Positions 8,503 to 19,252 of a DNA stretch of 64,000 nt are shown piece by piece. Both the position numbers and the translations under genes were made by a program. Below the pieces are notes generated by a model. The model saw only the letters and a list, made by a program, of their open reading frames with translations, was not told where the DNA came from and ran no database searches. The stretch is from Rhodobacterales bacterium. Lineage in GTDB: Bacteria; Pseudomonadota; Alphaproteobacteria; Rhodobacterales; Rhodobacteraceae. The stretch covers positions 62,001 to 126,000 of the forward strand of contig JAPLPE010000022.1 in assembly GCA_026400355.1 (NCBI GenBank), given 5' to 3'. Numbering within the stretch: position 1 is the first letter of the stretch; each line of letters opens with the position of its first letter.

Positions 8503-9927
8503 TCAGGCAAGCGCGAAATTCAGGATCAGGCCCATCACGAAGGACACGATGACGGTGCCCGGAAGCGTTGTGAACCATGTGATCAGGATGCGTCCGATCG
8601 TATTCCACTGGACCTGATCGCCCGAGGATTGGACGGCACCGGTCACGCCCGCCGTGAGGACATGGGTCGTCGAGACCGGTACGCCGCCGACATCTGCGGC
8701 CGCGATGGCCGCCATGGCAGAGGCCTGAGCGGCCAGACCCTGAGCGGCAGACATGTGTTTGTCACCCATCTTTTCGCCGAGCGTCTCCACGATCTTCTTG
8801 TAGCCGATCATCGTCCCGGTCCCGAGGGCGACCGCCGAGAGCAGGATCAGCCAGAACGGCACGGTCTCGATAAGGCCCGATGTCGCTTTCCATGCGTCTT
8901 CGAGCTTGGCAAAATCCTCTTCGCTGATCAGTTCATGAGCATCGGAGTTCTTCATGAACTTCGACAACTCGGTGTGGACATCGAGGATTTCCTTGCGGAA
9001 GGTGATCTTCTCCTCGTCGCTCAACGGCGCGTTGACGAAGTCGCGCTCAGCGGCGTCACGGATGTGTTCGAGCTCATCGAAGAAGTACTGCGCCCGCGGA
9101 GTTCTCGGATCGCCGATCCAGGGCTGGATGACTTCTTCGACCTCTTCGATCACCGCGATCGTCCGATCGTAGGAGGCCTGATCCTTGACAGGATCGATCG
9201 CATAGAAGCCCGGAGCGAGACCCATCAGGACCATGAGCATCAGCCCGATGGATTTCTGGCCGTCATTGGACCCGTGGAGGAAGGACACGCCGATCAGGCC
9301 GCCGATGAGAGGGAAGCGCACACCGTTTCCGGGCACCTTGCCGGGTTGGTGCGGCTCGAACATCTCCGGGTTCTTGAACAGCACCATAACCAGCTTGTAA
9401 AGAAGCCAGGCGAGGAAGAAGACAAAGACCGGAGAAAGCAGCAGGGTCGTCAGTATCTTCTCGCCCTGATGCCAGTTGACCGCATCTGCGAGGGGTGTTC
9501 CGACAAGCATTGCATGAGCGATCGACACGCCGATGACCGAGCCGATGTATGTGTGGGTCGTCGAGTTCGGGATTCCGTACCACCAGGTTGCAAGGTTCCA
9601 GCCCACCGCCGTGATGATCAGCGCGAGCATGAGGGATGCTTCATGGATCGTGTTGATGCCGGCCACCATCTCCTTCGGCAGGAGGAAGACGAGCCCGAAA
9701 GCGACAGCGGTCCCGCCGAGAAGGACTCCGAGGAAGTTCATCAGAGCCGAGAGCCAGATCGCGTGGTTTGGCTTCATGGAGTTCGAGTAGATCACGGTTG
9801 CAACGGCGTTGGCCGAGTCATGGAAACCGTTGACCGCTTCCTGGAGCACGATCAGGATAAAGATGACGATCAGCGTGATCGTTGCGACTTCCGGAAGAGT
9901 GTTCAAGACTTCGTAGACCGCGTTCAT
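8503..9927 (-). CDS. PiT-family inorganic phosphate transporter
   Basis: 474 residues. The duplicated PiT signatures are clear: NGFHDSANAVATVI near residue 33-46 and VPVSTTHVLTAG near 425, with GIPNSTTHTYIGS in between. About ten membrane helices flank a long hydrophilic loop (about residues 235-320, rich in Glu/Asp) as in PitA. The protein imports metal-phosphate (neutral MeHPO4) with protons. No DUF47 regulator is adjacent, unlike many Pit loci; instead a ZntB-like channel follows 26 bases downstream, so phosphate-metal uptake and metal export may be linked. The start ATG at 9927 has a purine-rich GGTGAA site. The 117 bases upstream, shared with the divergent YeeE-like genes, should carry both promoters. 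Confidence 0.92.
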   Translation of the reverse strand: MNAVYEVLNTLPEVATITLIVIFILIVLQEAVNGFHDSANAVATVIYSNSMKPNHAIWLSALMNFLGVLLGGTAVAFGLVFLLPKEMVAGINTIHEASLMLALIITAVGWNLATWWYGIPNSTTHTYIGSVIGVSIAHAMLVGTPLADAVNWHQGEKILTTLLLSPVFVFFLAWLLYKLVMVLFKNPEMFEPHQPGKVPGNGVRFPLIGGLIGVSFLHGSNDGQKSIGLMLMVLMGLAPGFYAIDPVKDQASYDRTIAVIEEVEEVIQPWIGDPRTPRAQYFFDELEHIRDAAERDFVNAPLSDEEKITFRKEILDVHTELSKFMKNSDAHELISEEDFAKLEDAWKATSGLIETVPFWLILLSAVALGTGTMIGYKKIVETLGEKMGDKHMSAAQGLAAQASAMAAIAAADVGGVPVSTTHVLTAGVTGAVQSSGDQVQWNTIGRILITWFTTLPGTVIVSFVMGLILNFALA

Positions 9928-10044
9928 TCAAGTTCACCTTTCGTCAGCCGTGTTCTGGGTTTTGGTTTGGACCGCTTCTTAATCGCGAGCCGTTTATGCG
10001 TCCAAAGTAACGTTGATGTGACGAGCACTTAGGAGTTGAGGCCT

Positions 10045-10614
10045 ATGTTATCATCAGGGATGGAACAGCTTGCCTCACCATGCCGCGCCAGTCCGTTGAC
10101 CGCGACACAGAACAATTGCGCGGACTTCCTGAAAAGACGATTGTGCGCCGAAGCACTCAGTGAAGAGGAGGAATCGGATTTGCAGGACTTGCTTGGAATA
10201 CATTCCAACGTCATCCTCGGAGGCGCGCTGATCGGGCTGGCGTTGGCCCTGTTGCGGCTCTTCACCGGGCGGATCATGTCAGCCTCGGCCATGATCGGCA
10301 GCCTGCTTGGCGGGCGTGAGGGGCTCGCCGCCGCCAGCATCGCCTTCCTCGCCGGTCTCTTCATCGGACCGTCGATCCTGCTGGCCGTCGGAATGGCCGC
10401 TCCGCCCCCGGCCGAGACGTTCTGGCCGTTCCTTGTCATCGGCGGTCTGCTCCTGGGTCTGGGTGCAAGGTTGGGCGAAGCCAGCCTCTTTGGCGCCATC
10501 AGCGGCCTGACCCACCGCTCGTGGCGGGCCGTGACCACCTTCCTTGCCATGCTGACCGGTGCTGGTCTGTCGCTGGCTCTGCGCCAGTTTCTGAACAACG
10601 GAGGTGTCGCATGA
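10045..10614 (+). CDS. YeeE/YedE-like membrane protein, first of a pair
   Basis: 189 residues from ATG 10045 (AGGAG at 10031-10035). From about residue 47 it matches the first half of YeeE/YedE-type transporters: GGALIGLALALLRLFTGRI, a central helix pair, and GARLGEASLFGAISGLTHRS near residue 143. In ordinary members the last motif reads GxRxGNGCTSGHGICG; the Cys and His are missing here. The first 45 residues are hydrophilic and not part of the family, and a TTG at 10180 with a strong GAGGAGGA site is an alternative start that would remove them. It overlaps the next gene in ATGA, so the two are translationally coupled. The family imports thiosulfate or sulfur species; the lost cysteines make that doubtful here. 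Confidence 0.75.
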   Translation: MLSSGMEQLASPCRASPLTATQNNCADFLKRRLCAEALSEEEESDLQDLLGIHSNVILGGALIGLALALLRLFTGRIMSASAMIGSLLGGREGLAAASIAFLAGLFIGPSILLAVGMAAPPPAETFWPFLVIGGLLLGLGARLGEASLFGAISGLTHRSWRAVTTFLAMLTGAGLSLALRQFLNNGGVA

Positions 10615-11054
10615 TCCGCCTTTTCGCTTTGGCCTGCGGCCTGCTTTGCGGCATCGGAATGGAGATTTCGGGCCTCTCCAATCCCTCCCTTCTCGCGGAT
10701 TTCCTGCTGCCCGCCGAAGCACGGGACATCACGCTTGGCCTTGGCCTTCTATCCGCCCTCGTCACGGCGTCCACTGTCCTCCTGGTGGCCCGCAATATCG
10801 GACGGCCCCTGCTTGGCGGCACCATGGAAAAGGAAGCTGTCCTCGCGGCTTGGAAACCGCTGGCAGGCGGCCTCCTCTTCGGGCTGGGCTGGGGCCTTGC
10901 CGGGTATTTCCCCTTGGCAGCCCTCGTCGCGCTGGGCCTGTTCGCCCCCGGGGCGGCCATTTTTCTCGCCTCAGTTCTTGCCGGCATGATCCTCCACGAC
11001 GTTGCTGCCAATGGCGGCAAGCTCAACATCGAAGGGATCCGCTCACGCGGCTAG
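10611..11054 (+). CDS. YeeE/YedE-like (DUF6691-type) membrane protein, second of a pair
   Basis: 147 residues, four predicted membrane segments. The N-terminus (GLLCGIGMEISGLSNPSLLADFL) is the typical opening of the DUF6691 half of paired YeeE/YedE proteins. The second motif, usually GWGLAGxCPGPAL, reads GWGLAGYFPLAALV, so the conserved Cys and GPA are replaced. Both members of this pair therefore lack the cysteines that carry sulfur in characterised relatives. The start overlaps the stop of the upstream gene by four bases. It should form a heteromeric inner-membrane channel with its partner. No rhodanese, BigR or sulfide-quinone reductase gene, the usual neighbours, is present. Confidence 0.78.
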   Translation: MIRLFALACGLLCGIGMEISGLSNPSLLADFLLPAEARDITLGLGLLSALVTASTVLLVARNIGRPLLGGTMEKEAVLAAWKPLAGGLLFGLGWGLAGYFPLAALVALGLFAPGAAIFLASVLAGMILHDVAANGGKLNIEGIRSRG

Positions 11055-11913
11055 GGCTCTGCGACCGACCGTCAGCATCCCTTGCATCTACGGGGCCATC
11101 GGCAGCAGTGAAACCGAAGTGCTGGACGATGCTCCTACCTCGTGAGATGACAAGATCGGATGTGCGGTCTTCTGCTGCGAACATAAGGGCCGTGTTTCTG
11201 ACTTGGGTTCAAGTCATGCCCAAGGAAACGTTGCAAGAGTTGCCATCGTGAGTACGCTTTGTGGACCGGGCCTCTCACGAAGTGGGTCTGCCCCAGAAAA
11301 CACCATAGATTACAGAGAGATATCTGCCGCAATCGACGTACGCCACCCGATCTGCTCCGCCGGTTCCGGATTCTGGTTCTCGAATTGCACAGCCTCAGAG
11401 GATTCAATGATCCTGCCATCTTTGCTGCGGTCCTTGAACCGTTCCTGTCAAAACTGGATCAGGATTTCGTCTGTGTGCATGTCCGCTGTCCACTTTTCTG
11501 CGATCCGGGTTTTCGCGGATTGACCAGATGGGTCTGTCCTATGGCGTCGCTTGCATCCACCGACCACGATCTGCATCCGCATGCCCGGCCCTTCACGCCT
11601 CTCCTGCTTTCAGCGCACTTCAGTTGCCAATCCGCCTGCCGTGGCGGCCCAAAACCCCCGAAACGTCGGCGCCCGGACGCAAGGATCCGGAACCGCCTTC
11701 CCAACGGGACCACAGGTCTGAAAGTTGCACCTTTGCGCGCAACCCGCGCCAACCCTGGGAACATTGCGCCCCGACCTCGGGCGCAGCGCCGCACTCTCCA
11801 AATGCCTACGTGGCCGTTGCGCACGGCGTTCACCGCCCGCGCGGCCGTGATCAGCTCGCCATCCGCGTCGACGATGACCGCCCCCCCTTTCACCGAAAGC
11901 AGCCGGCGCGAGG
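11055..11913. other. Gene-poor stretch of 859 bases with one possible relic
   Basis: Open frames here lack convincing starts, ribosome sites or protein-like composition apart from the relic listed at 11361-11518. It separates the YeeE-like pair from the convergent amidohydrolase gene. I see no clear terminator, RNA gene or mobile-element end. Confidence 0.6.
11361..11518 (+). pseudogene. Possible relic of a gene with an FkbM-like or conserved hypothetical product
   Basis: A 53-codon stretch without start or stop of its own encodes FRILVLELHSLRGFNDPAIF followed by a helical segment and DFVCVHV. The pattern hydrophobic strand - ELH - L - DPxxF - LLxxFVCVH resembles a domain I associate with FkbM-like or glycan-associated hypothetical proteins of Rhodobacteraceae. 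The frame runs on into low-quality sequence, so it looks decayed. Recognition rests on memory of a pattern only. Confidence 0.25.
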
Positions 11914-13860
11914 TCACTGCCGCGCGACAGCTACGCCACTTGTCGGCGGCAGCGCCAGATCGGCCAGCACCATCCCGGCCGCGCAATCGTCATAACCCTG
12001 TTCGAAGTGGGCCCGCGCCTCGGCCGTCTGATAATTCGCGGGCAGGTTCTCCATCATCCGCGCAAGGTAGACCTGCTTGAACATTTCATACATGCCGGGG
12101 TTCAGGATATCCCGTCCCCGCAGCAGATCGGCCCGTTTCTGCCCTGCGACATACACACTGACCCCTTCCTTGACCGTCTCGGTCACCTTGAGATCAGCCA
12201 GGGTTTCGGGGTCCACCGCAGTCGGATCGTCCGACAGGATCACAAAGTCGGCCAGCTTGCCCACTTCGATCGACCCTTTGTCGGCCTCCTCGAAATGCTG
12301 CCACGCGGGCCAAAGCGTCATCGCCTTCAGCGCCGTGATGACATCAACCCGCTGATCCGGCCCGATGATGTCGCCCGACCGGGACCGCCGCGTCACGGTC
12401 GCAGACAGGATCCGCATCGAATCCGGAAAGGCCACCGGCGCGTCATGATGTGACCCAAACCGCGACCCGCGCAGGCGGTACCACCCCGTGGGCGAGATAT
12501 TGTCAGCCAGAACCGGCCCGACCGTATGATCCCGGTGCCAATCCCCCCAATAGAACGTGTGCATCGGGAACAGCGACGGGAACACATCCAGTGCGACAAA
12601 CGAATCCACTTGATCCTCGCGCTGGAATTGCCCGTGGATCAGGACTGTCCGCCGGTCCGCCGGGCCATAGGTCTCGGTCGAGGACCCGATCGCTGCGATC
12701 AGAAGATCATGCGCCGCTTCGCCATTCGAATGGACCAAGATCTGGACATTATTGGCATAGGCCCAATCGATCGAGTCAAACACCTGTTCGCGCGTGACCG
12801 CCGGATAACCCAGATAGCCGGGCGGATACTTGCCCACCGGCGCGTAATAGGGCCGATCGCGCCAGGCCGTGAACCCCTGCGGCGATCCATCGATGGTGAG
12901 TTTGCCGCCTCCGACGCGGAAGCGGTCGGTATAGGCCCGTGTCGCGTTCGTCTTGGCGTAATCCCTGTCTACCAGGACGTCGACATAGGTCACCACATCG
13001 ACAGGCAGTTTGCCCTGCCCCGCCAGCGTGCGCAGAACCTCGGCGACCGAGGGCGACGCCCGCCCTTCCTGCCCTGTCGTATAGCCATAGGAGGCCCAGA
13101 GCGCGGCCCCGGCCTCACCCATGGCGAGCCCGCCCAACGGACCAATATTCTTCAACAAAGCGGGAAGTGCACTGAAAAATGCCATTTCTTCCAGAACACC
13201 GTTCGGCTCTGTCCCATCCGCGATTCGCTGAATCACGCCTCCCGCCGGGTCAGGCGTAGCCGCCGTAATGCCAGCGATCTCAAGCGCCTTGGAATTGAGT
13301 GCGCAGATATGGGCCGACTGATGGACGATCACGATCGGATATTCCGTCGATACGGCATCCAGATCCTCTTTCGTCGGATGGCGCAATTCGGCCAGTTGCG
13401 AATTGTCATAGCCGAAACCGGCGATCAGTTTTGCCGCGGCGATGATCTCCTCATTGGCGGCCATCCAGTCACGCAGGGTCTGCTGGATGGTCGCTATATC
13501 CGCATTCGGCCCGTCCGGCGGCGGCAGCATGTTCGCTGCCAGAGCCTGGAATCCGCCGATCAACACATGGCCATGACTGTCCACAAACCCCGGCAGCATC
13601 GCCCGCCCGCCCAGATCGACGACCACCGTGTCGGGCCCCTGCAGCGCGGCAACATCTTCCGCCGTCCCCGCCGCAATGATCCGACCGCCCGCGACCGCCA
13701 CCGCCTCGACCCGTGGCCTCGCATCATCCATCGTCAGGATAGGCCCACCCTGATAGATGACCTCAGCCATCACCTCTGCCATCGCCAACCGCGGCAACAG
13801 GGCCGAGGCCGCAACACTCAGCATCAGCGTCCGGCGGGTCAGTTTCAACTTCTGTTGCAT
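11914..13860 (-). CDS. Tat-exported amidohydrolase (YtcJ / amidohydrolase 3 family)
   Basis: 648 residues from ATG 13860, with GAGGAG just upstream; an in-frame extension to 13911 is rejected. The N-terminus has a twin-arginine signal (KLTRRTLMLSVAASALLPRLAMA), so the enzyme is exported folded to the periplasm. The mature part opens with the metal-dependent hydrolase pattern (GGRIIAAG, MLPGFVDSHGHVLIGG), has further metal-ligand segments (HSNGEAAHD, LIHGQFQ) and ends with the composite domain (GSIEVGKLADFVILSDDP). Members include N-substituted formamide deformylase-like enzymes acting on cyclic or linear amides; the substrate here is not known. It appears monocistronic. Upstream 13861-14151 holds no gene I can support. 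Confidence 0.88.
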   Translation of the reverse strand: MQQKLKLTRRTLMLSVAASALLPRLAMAEVMAEVIYQGGPILTMDDARPRVEAVAVAGGRIIAAGTAEDVAALQGPDTVVVDLGGRAMLPGFVDSHGHVLIGGFQALAANMLPPPDGPNADIATIQQTLRDWMAANEEIIAAAKLIAGFGYDNSQLAELRHPTKEDLDAVSTEYPIVIVHQSAHICALNSKALEIAGITAATPDPAGGVIQRIADGTEPNGVLEEMAFFSALPALLKNIGPLGGLAMGEAGAALWASYGYTTGQEGRASPSVAEVLRTLAGQGKLPVDVVTYVDVLVDRDYAKTNATRAYTDRFRVGGGKLTIDGSPQGFTAWRDRPYYAPVGKYPPGYLGYPAVTREQVFDSIDWAYANNVQILVHSNGEAAHDLLIAAIGSSTETYGPADRRTVLIHGQFQREDQVDSFVALDVFPSLFPMHTFYWGDWHRDHTVGPVLADNISPTGWYRLRGSRFGSHHDAPVAFPDSMRILSATVTRRSRSGDIIGPDQRVDVITALKAMTLWPAWQHFEEADKGSIEVGKLADFVILSDDPTAVDPETLADLKVTETVKEGVSVYVAGQKRADLLRGRDILNPGMYEMFKQVYLARMMENLPANYQTAEARAHFEQGYDDCAAGMVLADLALPPTSGVAVARQ

Positions 13861-14151
13861 CTCGGCCTCCTCAGAACAATTTGGCCAGGCCCAACGCGCA
13901 GGTCTTCCCATCTGTCGAGACTGGGCGGATCATGCCCCAGTTCAACCACGCGGATCAAGTCAGTCTGCGATATCGTCCCGGATTCATTCCACCTTGCAGA
14001 GCAACAACCGGAAAACCCGTCGTCGTCGCTTCACTGGCCAGCCAGACAAGGTGGTGCCCCCGCAGCCCGCGCAAATACACGCCGCCATGATCCGTCAATG
14101 ACCAATGACCGGCAGAGTGTCTTGTCAACATAAGCCAAGACAGAATGACTC

Positions 14152-14349
14152 AAGCTTCCACCCCTTCGCGCTCAAAACAAAGGAATTTCGTGCCCATACG
14201 ATGCTGCACTCTATCGCCTGCGCCACAAGATCGAGAACATGTTCGCGCGCCTCAAGGACTGGCGAAGGGTCGCGACGCGGAATGACCGATGCCCGATCCT
14301 GTTCCTCTCCGCATGCGCCCTCGCCGCTATCGTCATCTACTGGTCATGA
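14152..14349 (+). pseudogene. IS5-family transposase, C-terminal relic
   Basis: A frame ending at TGA 14347-14349 encodes PYDAALYRLRHKIENMFARL, then KDWRRVATRNDRC, then a hydrophobic end closing IYWS. This is the C-terminal catalytic part (YxxRxxIExxFxRLKxxRRxxTRYDR) of IS5-group DDE transposases, including the catalytic Glu. The N-terminal two thirds are missing and I find no terminal inverted repeats, so the copy is dead. It lies just left of the small RTX gene and the tRNA-Thr scar, supporting past mobile-element activity here. Confidence 0.75.
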
Positions 14350-14381
14350 GTCTCGACCGTAGGTCTCTGTGTTGCTTGACC

Positions 14382-15191
14382 TTAAATCACAAAGAAGTCG
14401 GCGCTCGTAAGGTCAAGCCCGCTATTCAGCGTGGCAAACTGGATCTTCTGAATTCCGCCTTTGCCGTCCTGATCGTAAAACAACTTCCCGGTGTCAGACT
14501 CGTAGATGATCCTGTCACTTGCGTCTGCGGCATCGCCCGTTGTGTTCTTCCTGAAGGCATCAGGTGTAAGCGCACCCGCGGCTATTCCTTTGTAGAAGGT
14601 GTTCTCGAGACGGATTGTGTCGTCTACCACACTAAAGTCCGTTATTCGATCAACGCCTGCGGTGGAAAGCGACTTGTTGAAGACGAACACATCTTTGCCC
14701 TTTCCACCCGTTATTGTATCAGCGCCCTCATCTCCAAAAAGAAAATCGTTTCCGAATTCTCCATAGAGTTTATCGTTGCCTTGGTTGCCATCAACCGTGT
14801 CGTTGCCATCGCCACCCTTGAGGATATCAGCATACCTATTGCCAATGATTTGATCGTTTCCGTTGAGGTAATCTACCGTCCAGTAGTAGCCAACCCGGTC
14901 CTGATCTGCGACGTAAACATCAATGTTATCATAGTAAAGCGTCGCATAGCCCGCTGAATTATAATAGAAAAGGTCCTCAATTATGATGCCAGAGCCTACG
15001 TCGCGCCAATAGATATTGTAGGAATAGACCGTCGTTCCGCCGGTAATCCATGTGTCATAGAAAGTATCCCAGTCGTATCGATATGTCCCCAGGTAGAACC
15101 CCGTAAGGTATACGTTTCCAACTCCGTTCGTGAAACCCGACATATCTAGCCCGAATCCGAGGCTGTCGTATGCTTGCACTGTCGCCATCAT
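14382..15191 (-). CDS. Small RTX calcium-binding protein, probable type I secretion substrate
   Basis: 269 residues from ATG 15191 (ATG ATG in tandem; GGGGGTG immediately upstream; a GTG at 15200 is also possible). The N-terminal 110 residues are rich in Tyr and Trp with no recognised domain. Residues about 115-170 hold RTX nonapeptides (LKGGDGNDTVDGNQGNDKLYG, then LFGDEGADTITGGKGKDVF in two parts). The C-terminus (VDRITDFSVVDDTIRLE, then LFYDQDGKGGIQKIQFATL) is the beta-rich terminal module found at the end of many rhizobial and Rhodobacter RTX proteins and carries the uncleaved type I secretion signal. No ABC exporter is nearby. Surrounded by relics, it may be a leftover island gene; its AT content is visibly higher than its neighbours. 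Confidence 0.85.
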   Translation of the reverse strand: MMATVQAYDSLGFGLDMSGFTNGVGNVYLTGFYLGTYRYDWDTFYDTWITGGTTVYSYNIYWRDVGSGIIIEDLFYYNSAGYATLYYDNIDVYVADQDRVGYYWTVDYLNGNDQIIGNRYADILKGGDGNDTVDGNQGNDKLYGEFGNDFLFGDEGADTITGGKGKDVFVFNKSLSTAGVDRITDFSVVDDTIRLENTFYKGIAAGALTPDAFRKNTTGDAADASDRIIYESDTGKLFYDQDGKGGIQKIQFATLNSGLDLTSADFFVI

Positions 15192-15468
15192 CACCCCCAC
15201 AAATCGTATTGCCGAAGTACCAATTCAGCTACGAATCACATGTCCGAATCATACTCCATAAAGGGTCGTCTCGATAAGCCAAGAATCCGACGTTGACAAG
15301 CCGTCTGGACCCCGAAGCCGAGGTCACATTCGATTGGCAGAACCAAAGCTCCTGTCTGGCGGGCCATATACCCCCAACTGCGCAAGGCAAGGTGGACAAA
15401 ATGGTGGATAGGCCAAGAAGAGGTCAACCCAACTATCTGAATATTAAAGGATTTTTTGCATAAATGAG

Positions 15469-15510
15469 TGCCCGACGACGACTTGAACGCCGGCCCCCCC
15501 TGATTACAAG
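15469..15510 (-). repeat. Partial duplicate of the tRNA-Thr 3' half (putative att site)
   Basis: This 42-base stretch closely repeats 16038-16079, the 3' half of tRNA-Thr from the anticodon loop to the acceptor end, in the same orientation and with only a small indel and a few changes. Such a copy is what integration of an island into the 3' end of a tRNA gene leaves at the far end. The enclosed segment (15511-16034) is only about 520 bases and holds a helicase relic, so most of any element has been lost. Confidence 0.75.
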
Positions 15511-15640
15511 GCATATGGTCCATACAAAAGCCGAGGCCAGCTAGCGTAGTCCAACGTAGACTTACGTGATATAAAATTACATCTTTCCATATACATAAGG
15601 AGCGTCTGATTAAGGGCTTCGGCTTCGTCGGGATTGCCGG

Positions 15641-15871
15641 CTGCACTTCGCCAAGGGTCTGGAGTTCCGCTTCGTTGCGGTGATGGCCTGCGATGAAGAA
15701 GTCATTCCACTTCAATCCCGCATCGAGGCCGTTACCGATGAAGGCGACCTCAAAGAAGTCTATGAAACTGAGCGTCACCTTCTCTACGTCGCTTGCACGC
15801 GGGCAAGGGATCGACTGATGATCTCTGGCGTTGATCCCGGTTCGGAGTTTCTCGAAGATTTGTCGATTTGA
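15641..15871 (+). pseudogene. UvrD/REP-type helicase, C-terminal relic
   Basis: Frame ending at TGA 15869-15871. The sequence LHFAKGLEFRFVAVMACDEE corresponds to superfamily I helicase motif V (xxHxAKGLEFxxVxV) and ETERHLLYVACTRARDRLMI to motif VI, whose Arg contacts ATP. The ordinary protein is over 600 residues long; only the last 77 codons remain and there is no start. It lies inside the tRNA-Thr duplicated segment, consistent with a defence or repair gene once carried by an integrated element. Confidence 0.75.
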
Positions 15872-16034
15872 ACACCCAGCGCCTCGGCAAGAACATGCCT
15901 AATTGTGCGGCATGGAGTTGCCGACTGAGCCCTTCAACCACTCCTTTTCTGAAGGCGTGCAAGATACTTGCAAGACGACACGGGCTGGCACGATCCGAAG
16001 ATGGCCAATCCGCCCACTAAGTCAGAGAAATGTT

Positions 16035-16110
16035 TGGTGCCCCCACGACGACTTGAACGCCGGACCCCCTGATTACAAGTCAGGTGCTCTACCAACTGAG
16101 CTATAAGGGC
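16035..16110 (-). tRNA. tRNA-Thr (anticodon UGU)
   Basis: On the minus strand the sequence folds as a cloverleaf: acceptor GCCCTTA (16110-16104) pairs with TGGGGGC, the D arm contains AGCTCAGTTGGTAGAGC, the anticodon stem CCTGA/TCAGG encloses loop CTTGTAA with anticodon TGT, and the T arm contains GTTCAAGTC. The CCA end is encoded (16037-16035). A promoter is visible upstream. The T-stem and variable loop look regular, so the gene should be functional. Confidence 0.95.
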
Positions 16111-16120
16111 ATCTTTGCGG

Positions 16121-16149
16121 TTTCTAGCAACTAAGCCCGATAGTTGCAA
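16121..16149 (-). promoter_or_regulatory. Sigma-70 promoter of tRNA-Thr
   Basis: Minus-strand TTGCAA (16149-16144) and TAGAAA (16126-16121) are separated by exactly 17 bases and lie about 10 bases before the tRNA 5' end, a good fit to a housekeeping -35/-10 pair. Confidence 0.6.
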
Positions 16150-16369
16150 GCCGGTGCGCGACGTTTCCGCCATGTTGGGCGGTGGTAAGATGATCCGGCG
16201 CCCGTCCCAAGGCCCCGGACTCAAGCAAGGCTTTGGCGAAGACCCGCCCTGTCCTCTCTTGCACCGATTTCGACGTCCTGTAGGACGGCATTTCGTAAAT
16301 CAGATAACGCAGCAGATCGCTGATGCCATCGCAACTGCGTCCAATACCTTCGAAGCAAGAAATTCGAAC

Positions 16370-16882
16370 ATGTCCCGATCCACCATCCTCTCCGTCGCTT
16401 TCCTCGCGCTGGCCCTGACCGGCTGCAGCTATCCCGGGCAAGAGAGCCGCGAGGTCGTCTTGCGCAAGTCCGTAAATACCGGGGGAATGCCTGCGAACTC
16501 GTCTCCCGGCCGCAAGAAGGTTCGCCCGGTCAACGGCACACACACCTGGAATGATTTCGTGGCCGGCTGTGGAGGGGAAAGCCTTGTCTGCGATACCGGC
16601 TCTCGTAAGATTGTCTTGTATCCTTCTCGACGGCGCTGTCCGGCTGAAAAGCCCGGCGACGACCGCTCCAGAGACAGAAACCGCCATGATGCGGCTTTAG
16701 GGCAAAAGCCACGCAAACCGATCAGCTGCAATTCCGGTGAACAATACCACCCTGCTCGGCCGACTTTGGCCCTCTACCGGAACAATGCATCCCCTTGCTC
16801 ATCAATAACCTGCCGCGCCTTGGCAGCAGAGATTGACAAGACGTCATCCAATGACCCCATCGTATCCGCCCGGACCAGATGA
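16370..16882 (+). CDS. Possible lipoprotein gene, probably degraded
   Basis: An ATG at 16370 opens with a convincing lipoprotein signal (RSTILSVAFLALALTGC, lipobox LTGC at residues about 16-19). After roughly 75 residues the composition changes to Arg/Pro-rich sequence typical of an out-of-frame reading, and the frame runs 109 bases into the convergent HlyU-like gene. I suspect a short original lipoprotein that has lost its stop by frameshift. The ribosome binding site is weak. No family recognised. The 260 bases before it hold only the tRNA-Thr promoter. Confidence 0.3.
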   Translation: MSRSTILSVAFLALALTGCSYPGQESREVVLRKSVNTGGMPANSSPGRKKVRPVNGTHTWNDFVAGCGGESLVCDTGSRKIVLYPSRRRCPAEKPGDDRSRDRNRHDAALGQKPRKPISCNSGEQYHPARPTLALYRNNASPCSSITCRALAAEIDKTSSNDPIVSARTR

Positions 16883-17058
16883 TGCGTCATCACCGCCCCG
16901 TCGATCTCCTTCTCGATCGTCGCGGCAACCCGATACTGACCGCCTTCCTTGATGGGGTCAGGGATGATCCGGAACCCCTTGTATTCCTCGACGGTCACCG
17001 GGGCCGCGGCGGGTTCTTCCGCCCTGCCGCCCCCAAAAAGCTTGGAAAACCACGCCAT
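16774..17058 (-). CDS. HlyU-family protein
   Basis: 94 residues. A short amphipathic N-terminus (MAWFSKLFGGG) leads into EEYKGFRIIPDPIKEGGQYRV...IEKEIDGAVMTHHLVRADT, the conserved core of the HlyU family (PF10115). The Vibrio founder was described as a regulator of haemolysin, but the fold has no DNA-binding helix and the alphaproteobacterial members are functionally uncharacterised. It lies 12 bases downstream of rpoD on the same strand and is probably read from the rpoD transcript. Confidence 0.85.
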   Translation of the reverse strand: MAWFSKLFGGGRAEEPAAAPVTVEEYKGFRIIPDPIKEGGQYRVAATIEKEIDGAVMTHHLVRADTMGSLDDVLSISAAKARQVIDEQGDALFR

Positions 17059-17070
17059 CTTCGCTCCTCC

Positions 17071-19053
<1,983 letters not shown>

Positions 19054-19252
19054 GGGGAACTCCTGATTTGCGGGACGATCGGCAGCTGCTTTGCAGCACG
19101 ACATAGGGTGATTCGGTCAAAGGCAAAATGGCGTTGTGATTCGGGCCCGGCAGATAACGGCGAATCAATCTGGTGGCGGCGTGATTCGCAACCGGTGGAA
19201 ACCAATTTGCGACACGCTGTAGCGCTTGTTCCGCGACGAAAGGGGCCCGCGC

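Noticed and set aside
8464-10032. 522-codon plus-strand frame opposite the PiT transporter
   Set aside because: Rich in Arg, Asp and His without domain structure; the minus strand encodes a complete PiT protein.
11528-11995. Open frames on both strands in the 11.0-11.9 kb gap
   Set aside because: Composition is Arg/Pro/Ser-rich as in out-of-frame GC-rich DNA, and they overlap the amidohydrolase end.
15236-15778. 180-codon minus-strand frame in the tRNA-Thr scar
   Set aside because: No ribosome site or family; it overlaps the helicase relic and the tRNA fragment, so it is chance.
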